Part shown: piece after piece, positions 52,390-58,607 of the stretch | Layout of the letters: each line of letters opens with the position of its first letter | How positions within the stretch are numbered: position 1 is the stretch's first letter | NCBI GenBank assembly: GCA_964480915.1 | Contig: CAYZRS010000031.1 | Coordinates: 1 to 63,123 of the forward strand | Direction of reading: 5' to 3' | Origin: CAWGCE01 sp964480915 | GTDB taxonomy: Bacteria > Planctomycetota > Planctomycetia > Pirellulales > Pirellulaceae | DNA: 63,123 nt | Translations under genes and position numbers: made by a program | The notes under the pieces: model-generated | Database searches by the model: none | The model's input: only the letters and a program-made list of their open reading frames with translations | What the model was told of the DNA's origin: nothing

Positions 52390-54141
52390 CTAGCCGATGA
52401 AATGGGCTTTGCCACAGCGCCTGATGGAACGTCGACGCCCTAACAGGCTTACGATACCGATGGCGAAGAGCATCGGCGCGGTTGCCGGTTCCGGCACGGC
52501 TGCCGTCCTATTGCCGAAGTTGTTGACCCACACCGCGTAGTCTCCCAGGTCGACTATCCCATCTCGGTTGCCATCGGCGCCAAAGCCGTTGAGGGCGACT
52601 TCGCCAATGCTGTCACGCCACGTCGTGAAATCGGCCGCGTCTACGAACCCGTCGTTGTTATAGTCGCCGGGTAAATCGCTGCCAAAACCGCTAATCACGC
52701 TGATGGAGAGTGGCGGAAGAACGATGCCGTCACTTCCATTAATGACGTCCGACAGCGCACTTTCGCCGAGATCGAACGTAGGAAAGTCGTTGACGTCATT
52801 GAATGCCAGTGCCTGATGCGAAAACGTTCCGTCGAACAAATGGCTGTCGACTTCGAGGTCTAACGGGACGCTGACGGGCGATTTATTGACGGCGTAAACC
52901 ATCAATTCGCCATCTTTGACAACCGCCTTTGCTGAAGCGGCGTCCAGACCAGGGACAATTTCGCTGGAAGTCATTGTCTCCGAAAGCAAATCACTGTCGA
53001 GGAATACGTCACGCAAGATGTCATAGCTGGCGCCTCGAGTCGTCTTCACGTGCTTGGGATTTCCTAACCGGTCATAAACGATGAGGGAATCGTGGTTATG
53101 TATTTGGAAATACTCTGCCGAATCAAACAAGTCCGGGCGATCGATGAGGCCCAGGTAAACATCCGATAGTCCTAGTGCGCTAATCGCGTTATCTCCAGCG
53201 TCAATGCTCCACTCGGATAGCCAGATCGGTTTGCCAGGGAATTGGGCCCGGATATCTTCCCCGGTTTGGATCATTTGATTGCGTGCGTCCAGCACTTCTT
53301 GCAATCCCGCCGGTGACTCTCCCGGTCGGATGTACTTGTGTAGCGTTACTGCGTCGTAATAGCTTTGGTCCGCAGCCAACGCAGCGTTCCAAGGTCCGTG
53401 AACCGTGCCTCCCGTTCTCCAGGTCACGGGCACGGAAATCTGAATGTTCGGATCCTCTGTTTTCAGCGCCTGAGAATGGGCTTGGGCCACGGCGACATAC
53501 AGCTCTGGCGTTTCGACCGCTTCGCTCCGCTGGGACCGCCAAAAAATCTCGTTGCCCAATTCGATGCGGTCGACGTCGAACCCTTTCGATCTGCGGTCCT
53601 GAAGTCGACGAACACCCTTCTCGGGGCTGTCGTAGTTGACGTTCCAGGTGTGCAGGACGTCGAACCCCTGATTGTCGTGAAGTGTTTTGAATCCATCGAA
53701 TCCGTAGCGCAAATTGGGATTGTTCACCACGGCGTCGCGATAGGGCCCATCGTAGTTGTCGTATATCCGGCGGCCGTCAACTTCCCAGTCATAAAAATTC
53801 GACCACACGCCGTGAGGGAATCTTAGCGACGGAGGAGCCCAGGCGCTGATCAACGCCTGTCCATCCGCATCGTTGTAGCCGTCGATCCCATATTGGTTTT
53901 CAGGAAAGTTTGTATTGAGCCCCAGCAGCCGGCTATTGAACGGTGTGGGGTTAGAGCTGTCGATGCTGAGAGTCGCCATTTGCTGGCCGACGCCCGTGTA
54001 CGGGTAATCGACGGCAAACGCACGAACCGTGGAAAGAAGAAGCAGTCCCAAGACAATGCAGGCGCGTGCGTAGTAGTCTCTCGTCAACGCTTTACCATTA
54101 ATCATCCCAAAACTTCGCTGCGCTGTTTGGTGAACTTCCAT
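52390..54141 (-). CDS. Clan GH-A-like protein with dockerin and PEP-CTERM tail
   Basis: This 583-residue protein is a paralogue of the protein at 23934-25406. Shared blocks are LLGLNTNFPENQYG, RFPHGVWSNFYDWE, NVNYDSPEKGVRRL, ELGNEIFW and PIWLSEWS. The likely acid/base is E198 and nucleophile E310, 112 apart. A C-terminal beta-domain is followed by a dockerin-like pair (DYNNDGFVDAADF and DGNRDGIVDLGDY, about 485-545) and VPEPATAPML plus a hydrophobic helix and Arg run, a PEP-CTERM signal. Start ATG 54141 has GGAACCGATAG upstream and a signal peptide (20-43). So a soluble version and a surface-anchored version of one unclassified enzyme flank the locus. Confidence 0.85.
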   Translation of the reverse strand: MEVHQTAQRSFGMINGKALTRDYYARACIVLGLLLLSTVRAFAVDYPYTGVGQQMATLSIDSSNPTPFNSRLLGLNTNFPENQYGIDGYNDADGQALISAWAPPSLRFPHGVWSNFYDWEVDGRRIYDNYDGPYRDAVVNNPNLRYGFDGFKTLHDNQGFDVLHTWNVNYDSPEKGVRRLQDRRSKGFDVDRIELGNEIFWRSQRSEAVETPELYVAVAQAHSQALKTEDPNIQISVPVTWRTGGTVHGPWNAALAADQSYYDAVTLHKYIRPGESPAGLQEVLDARNQMIQTGEDIRAQFPGKPIWLSEWSIDAGDNAISALGLSDVYLGLIDRPDLFDSAEYFQIHNHDSLIVYDRLGNPKHVKTTRGASYDILRDVFLDSDLLSETMTSSEIVPGLDAASAKAVVKDGELMVYAVNKSPVSVPLDLEVDSHLFDGTFSHQALAFNDVNDFPTFDLGESALSDVINGSDGIVLPPLSISVISGFGSDLPGDYNNDGFVDAADFTTWRDSIGEVALNGFGADGNRDGIVDLGDYAVWVNNFGNRTAAVPEPATAPMLFAIGIVSLLGRRRSIRRCGKAHFIG

Positions 54142-54168
54142 TTTCTATCGGTTCCTTAGCAAAAAATA

Positions 54169-54198
54169 AGCCGATTGGGCCCGCTGGCCCGATCGGCT
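54169..54198 (-). terminator. Intrinsic terminator inside the PEP-CTERM/GH-A/GH78 gene group
   Basis: The 13-bp arms AGCCGATTGGGCC (54169-54181) and GGCCCGATCGGCT (54186-54198) have one G-T wobble and a CGCT loop. On the minus strand the stem is followed by TATTTTTT. It lies 66 bp after the stop of the gene at 54264 and 28 bp before the next start, so it probably lowers transcription of the downstream pair rather than ending the unit for good. Confidence 0.78.
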
Positions 54199-54263
54199 GT
54201 TTTGTTGTTACTTCAAGCTAAACAATCGGTTCCGCATCGTGGCAGGAACTATTGAGGTGATCA

Positions 54264-54917
54264 CTATCGCCGCCGCAGCATTCCCATGGTTAACGCACTC
54301 AGCATCAGCATGACAAAGCCGGCCGGTTCGGGAACTGCCGTCGCCAGAACTCGGACGTAATCAAGTTCGTAGTCCAGCGAGGTGCTCGCGAGCGGATCAA
54401 GGCGGATCTGCAGAATGTCGGCTGATCCAAGGCCTGAAATGTCGAGCGAGCCTGTATACCAAAACTCGGTTGAGCCTGGTGTCTCCTCGACGAAGTCGTT
54501 GCCGTCAATACTAAAGGCGGCAGTATTAATCCCTAAGTGCAACAGGCCTAGGCTGCCAGCCAATGCTTGCGGAGTTCCATTGAGGCCGTCGAGCTGACGG
54601 AATCGCACTTCGATGGAACACCAATCGGTGAAACCTGCTGGGAGAGCAATATCTGGGTTATAGAGAACCCTTAAGTCACCGTTGCCGGGAAGTTGCTGTG
54701 CAGTGAGAACGCCTTCACCGCTACTCGCAGTGACCGCGGTCGGCCCGTTAATGTCGGACGAACCACCGTTGATTGAGCCGTTATGCTGCCAACTTTCGTC
54801 GTCACCTGGCGTGTTGAATTCGAAATTAAGTGCCATCGTTCCGGCGTGGACCGAAGGCGTTCCCAGGGTGATGGAAAGAACAGCGAGGAAGAGGATTGTT
54901 AGTCGTCCGACGGTCAT
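54264..54917 (-). CDS. Small PEP-CTERM beta-sandwich protein
   Basis: The 217-residue protein begins after AAAGGAGTAGC at ATG 54917 with a signal peptide (MTVGRLTILFLAVLSITLG to VHAG). The body (about 27-185) is a beta-rich domain of concanavalin/CBM-like character (FEFNTPGDDESWQHNG, LHLGINTAAFSIDGND, LDYELDYVRVLA). The tail VPEPAGFVMLMLSALTMGMLRRR is a clear PEP-CTERM signal. I recognise no enzyme motif, so a carbohydrate-binding protein is the best guess. A candidate operator (copy c) is 117 bp upstream. It precedes the GH-A-like and GH78 genes, separated from them by a terminator. Confidence 0.82.
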   Translation of the reverse strand: MTVGRLTILFLAVLSITLGTPSVHAGTMALNFEFNTPGDDESWQHNGSINGGSSDINGPTAVTASSGEGVLTAQQLPGNGDLRVLYNPDIALPAGFTDWCSIEVRFRQLDGLNGTPQALAGSLGLLHLGINTAAFSIDGNDFVEETPGSTEFWYTGSLDISGLGSADILQIRLDPLASTSLDYELDYVRVLATAVPEPAGFVMLMLSALTMGMLRRR

Positions 54918-55461
54918 TTGCTACTCCTTTGAGAGTTTGTGCCGATTTGAGTACTCACGGGGCACGGGAACTCCCCGCACGACGAATACTCCCCGAGTAT
55001 AAACATGGTTCTGGGCTCTCATAACAATAAATTGATGTCCTTTTGCGACAATTGGGGTGCTCGGGTGGGGGCATCGGAGGGTTCGCGTTTCGTGATGAGA
55101 AAACGGATATTTGGACCATTTTGCAGCTGAAAAACTGCGAGCATTGGCCAAAGAACCTTAACGGGGGGCGGTGTTGTCGATTTGCGTCATTTGAGGGGGG
55201 GCGAGCCGTCGATTCAGGGCAAGGAGTTGTTAAATCGAATCCCGGTTGCCGCCTGGCGCAGGGGGTAGCGAGGCAAGTGTTCCCTTCCGGTCCCTGCTCG
55301 ACCCGGCGCTCGTAAACACGATGCCCCATCACGTCTTGGCTGCTGTGCTGCGCGAAAGATTCTATGGCGGCTTGAGCCAAGTCGGTTCGCCAGCCACAAT
55401 CGTCGGACAGGTTCATCGCGCTGAGTTCCTACGTTCTTTGATACGGACCACAACAAAACGA
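54918..55461. other. 544-bp divergent intergenic region
   Basis: The region lies between the PEP-CTERM gene on minus and the lactate-dehydrogenase-like gene on plus. It has operator copy c (55034-55050). The plus-strand frame upstream of ATG 55462 back to 55246 is unlike the enzyme family and is rejected. The short runs of G around 55064-55082 and 55163-55200 have no clear meaning. Confidence 0.5.
55034..55050 (-). promoter_or_regulatory. Candidate operator copy c, TGTCGCAAAAGGACATC
   Basis: The site is 117 bp upstream of the PEP-CTERM gene start at 54917, same orientation. It is the most divergent of the six in its right half but keeps the core octamer and the A at position 15. Confidence 0.52.
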
Positions 55462-56622
55462 ATGACACTCGACTACGATCCCAACTATCCCAGTGTTGAT
55501 GAGCTGCGAACTCGTGCGCGACAGCGCATTCCGCGGTTCGCGTTTGAGTATCTTGATGGAGGCTGTAATGAAGACATCAACCTGGCACGCAACACTTCAG
55601 ACATTCGCCAGATCGAGTTGCTTCCACAGTATCTAACGGAGCATACCGGGTCCGCGATGACGACCGAGTTATTCGGAAGGACTTACCAAGCTCCGTTTGG
55701 CGTTGCGCCGGTTGGATTACAGGGGCTGATGTGGCCCAATGCGCCAGAAATTCTGGCGAAAGCGGCGAAGAAACACAACGTTCCATTTTGCTTAAGCACT
55801 GTCAGTACCAGCAGCATTGAACGTATCGCCGAGCTGACGGAAGGCGATTTCTGGTTTCAACTCTACCACCCGGCCGAAGCCTCGGTCCGAGACGACATCA
55901 TTAAGCGTGCCGAACGAGCCGGTTGTCCGGTCCTTGTCATACTCTGCGATGTGCCCACGTTCGGTTACCGCCCTCGCGATATCCGCAACGGACTCGCCAT
56001 GCCGCCCAAGATGACGGTGCGAAATATCTTGCAGATCTTTGGGCGACCTGAGTGGGCGATCCGTACGTTGATACACGGGCAGCCTAATTTTGAAACACTG
56101 AAACCTTATATGCCCGACAACCTCGACTTGGCACAGCTGGGCCAATTCATGGATAAGACGTTTTCGGGCCGGTTGAATGAAGAAAGAATCAAACCGATTC
56201 GCGACATGTGGCCTGGCAAACTGGTGCTGAAAGGTGTTGCCAACGAAATGGACGCCGAACGCGCCATTGAGCTGGGACTCGATGGATTGATTGTTTCCAA
56301 TCACGGCGGCCGGCAGCTGGACGCCGGCGAATCCTCCATCAAACCGTTGACTCGAATCGCCAAGGCCTATGGCGACAAAATCACCGTCATGATGGACAGT
56401 GGGATCCGCTCGGGCCCCGATATCGCTCGTACGCTCGCCAGTGGCGCAGCTTTTTGTTTCTTAGGGCGGGCCTTTATGTACGGGGTGGCGGCACTTGGCA
56501 ACCGCGGCGGCGACCACACGATGGCGATTCTCAAACGCCAGCTGCAGCAGGTGATGGAGCAGATCTGTTGCGAGCAGGTTAAGGACTTTCCGAAGTTCTT
56601 GATCCAGCGACAATCAGTCTGA
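55462..56622 (+). CDS. lldD: FMN-dependent alpha-hydroxy-acid dehydrogenase, likely L-lactate dehydrogenase
   Basis: The 386-residue protein is an FMN alpha-hydroxy-acid oxidising enzyme: YPSVDELRTRARQRIPRFAFEYLDGG at the N-terminus, the substrate-binding VAPVGLQGLMWPNAPEILAKAA strand, FQLY, the catalytic SNHGGRQLD (His as base) and the FMN-phosphate loop MMDSGIRSGPDIARTLASGA, then FLGRAFMYG. Start ATG 55462 is taken because family homology begins there. Such enzymes oxidise L-lactate (or glycolate) to pyruvate (or glyoxylate). Because the rhaD-encoded fusion yields L-lactate from rhamnose, placement in this locus favours L-lactate as substrate. The symbol is by function; sequence alone cannot separate lactate from other 2-hydroxy acids. 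Confidence 0.9.
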   Translation: MTLDYDPNYPSVDELRTRARQRIPRFAFEYLDGGCNEDINLARNTSDIRQIELLPQYLTEHTGSAMTTELFGRTYQAPFGVAPVGLQGLMWPNAPEILAKAAKKHNVPFCLSTVSTSSIERIAELTEGDFWFQLYHPAEASVRDDIIKRAERAGCPVLVILCDVPTFGYRPRDIRNGLAMPPKMTVRNILQIFGRPEWAIRTLIHGQPNFETLKPYMPDNLDLAQLGQFMDKTFSGRLNEERIKPIRDMWPGKLVLKGVANEMDAERAIELGLDGLIVSNHGGRQLDAGESSIKPLTRIAKAYGDKITVMMDSGIRSGPDIARTLASGAAFCFLGRAFMYGVAALGNRGGDHTMAILKRQLQQVMEQICCEQVKDFPKFLIQRQSV

Positions 56623-56658
56623 TTCTGGTCCGGCGTGAGCTCGACAGGCGTCACGACA

Positions 56659-58596
56659 TCAAGCGACTCGAGTGAGCGCCTCTCGATGGTCCGGATTCCG
56701 CCGTCGCCGCAGCGCCACGACTAGCCCCAGCCAAGAGAACAGCGGTGAATGAGACTCTGGTACGGCAGACGTGGCCCCCAGATTGTCTCGCCAGATCGAG
56801 AAGTCGGCCGCATCGACGATGCCATTCAGGTTGCCGTCCGCCATCAAATCTGCGGTCGAACCAAACGTCTGTTGCCACTTGAGATGGTCGTCGCCATCGA
56901 CGTCCCCGTCATAGTCATAGTCGCCAGGTATCGATCCGAGGACGGTCAATGAACCGGTGCCCGTGAATCTCCCCGCAGTGCCGAACAAAGTATCGAGTTC
57001 CCTGGCGGTATACGTGCCGGGTAAGATCGTCGTCGTGACGTGGCTCAGATTGTCCGCGTCGAGTTCTTGTAACAAGATGAACGTTGCGTCGTGGGCCAGA
57101 TCGATCTGACTGAAACTGTCGTTATCGAGAATCTGCAGCGTGGCCATCGACAATTCGACAGCGTCGGCCTGGATCTTCAAGGTGCCCTTCTCCAAGAGCA
57201 CGGTACCGGTGAAATCGTGGTTTGCGTCGACCGCATGAAACCCCCAAGTGTTGTCCAGGTCGACGGAGTTGCGGCCAAATGTTAAGACCCCGTCACCCGC
57301 GATTTCATCGATGGTCAAGTCCGCGCTGCCGCCAAAGGTGGTTTGTTCCCGAAGCAGCAGATCTGCATTGAGGTTCAGTATGCCAATCGAGGTGTGCTGG
57401 TTGGCCCGCCGTTGTCCAAAGAGTGCATCATCATTGACGTCGAGTTGCGTTACCAAAAAATGCGCCGTGTGGTTGATGAGTTCTGTTCCCGTCCCCTGCA
57501 GCACCAAGGTGGCATCAAACAGCCTAGCGTCGTTAACGTTCTCTGTACGAGCACTGTAGCTGTCGACGTAGAACGTGTTGCCGGGAATTCCCCGGCCCAA
57601 GGCGGCGAGCGAAGTTCCTGCGCCGGGCAACGGGTCGTCATACCAAAGCGTTCGATCATGGATACGAGCCCCGACCGGCATGCTCCCGTGCAGATACAGG
57701 TCGAGTGGCTGGCTATTGCCGAAGTCAATGTCGGGATCGACAGAGGCATGGCTGACGAAAATCATCCCTTCGTCCAAGACGGGATTGCTACCGACGTACA
57801 TGCCCCAGCGGAACCGAGTGTCGGAGTCGTCCCCCGGTTCGTCGTTGCGAATGTACTGACCCGACGTGAAAGGCACATTCTGATCGCCGAAGTAGACCTC
57901 GTAGTCCAATCCGTTGTCGCGAATGCGAATGTCGAACGGTTGTCCAATCGCATTGTCCAAGAGCACTTCATGGCGCGGCTGACCGGGCATGGGGCGGCGG
58001 TGAGTCACAAACACGCCGCCGTCGGAATTCATGCCGAGAGCCACCGACCAATCGTCGTTGTCGGTGTCTTTTGCCTGAAAAATCGTGGCGTCAATCGGTT
58101 TGACGATGGTGTAACGACCGACCCAATCATGCCATTCGCCATCATCAACATTCCAGCCGGTGTTCCTGTCGAAGGCTTCGATGCGTGCCGCCAAGGGGCG
58201 GATGACACCGGAACTGCTGGGCCTTACGTTCTCTTCGCCAGGAAACAAGCGAAAGACCTGGGTCGCTCCGTCGGTTTGATACCAGCGACTCCAGTTGCCG
58301 TGGGCACCTTGGCCAATCGAGCTGTTCGCGAGCGTATGTAAGCGGAGATCGTCTTGAATGCCGAAACCGTCGAACAGGCCACCTTCGACGTCCCCGTTAT
58401 GCACGTCAATGACCGTTCCCGCATAGCCGTTTGTGATGTCGTCCCGAATGTCTTCAAACGGCGGATTGACGCCGGGGCCTTCCGTATACAACTGGGCATG
58501 GGTGGCCGCAGTGCTGCAGATCAGCGTCAGCAGGCAGGTGCCGAGCACTGGCATAGCCCTGCGGGCAAGGTCGCCCAACGGCAGGCCGGTCGTCAT
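56659..58596 (-). CDS. Concanavalin-like exported protein with dockerin and PEP-CTERM tail, possible lyase
   Basis: I do not recognise a family with certainty. The 645-residue protein has a signal peptide (ending THAQL) and a beta-jelly-roll-type region (about 40-270: WYQTDGATQVFRLFPGEENVRPSSSG, DWVGRYTIVKPIDATIFQAKD, RFRWGMYVGSNPVLDEG, FVSHASVD). This resembles concanavalin-like polysaccharide lyases (PL7/PL28 type) in layout. A second beta-rich region with autotransporter-like repeats (about 330-560) follows, then a dockerin pair (DYDYDGDVDGDDHL, DGNLNGIVDAADF) and VPES plus a hydrophobic helix and Arg run. It starts 11 bp after the BNR_4 gene stop, so it belongs to that operon. Candidate surface lyase or binding protein. 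Confidence 0.78.
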   Translation of the reverse strand: MTTGLPLGDLARRAMPVLGTCLLTLICSTAATHAQLYTEGPGVNPPFEDIRDDITNGYAGTVIDVHNGDVEGGLFDGFGIQDDLRLHTLANSSIGQGAHGNWSRWYQTDGATQVFRLFPGEENVRPSSSGVIRPLAARIEAFDRNTGWNVDDGEWHDWVGRYTIVKPIDATIFQAKDTDNDDWSVALGMNSDGGVFVTHRRPMPGQPRHEVLLDNAIGQPFDIRIRDNGLDYEVYFGDQNVPFTSGQYIRNDEPGDDSDTRFRWGMYVGSNPVLDEGMIFVSHASVDPDIDFGNSQPLDLYLHGSMPVGARIHDRTLWYDDPLPGAGTSLAALGRGIPGNTFYVDSYSARTENVNDARLFDATLVLQGTGTELINHTAHFLVTQLDVNDDALFGQRRANQHTSIGILNLNADLLLREQTTFGGSADLTIDEIAGDGVLTFGRNSVDLDNTWGFHAVDANHDFTGTVLLEKGTLKIQADAVELSMATLQILDNDSFSQIDLAHDATFILLQELDADNLSHVTTTILPGTYTARELDTLFGTAGRFTGTGSLTVLGSIPGDYDYDGDVDGDDHLKWQQTFGSTADLMADGNLNGIVDAADFSIWRDNLGATSAVPESHSPLFSWLGLVVALRRRRNPDHREALTRVA

Positions 58597-58607
58597 GGAA
58601 GAGCCCT

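Noticed and set aside
55246..55461. 72-codon N-terminal extension of the lactate dehydrogenase-like gene
   Set aside because: Extension does not resemble the family; homology starts at ATG 55462.
57343..58341. 332-codon open frame on plus inside the concanavalin-like gene
   Set aside because: Antisense to a protein with signal peptide, dockerin and PEP-CTERM tail; no recognisable features of its own.
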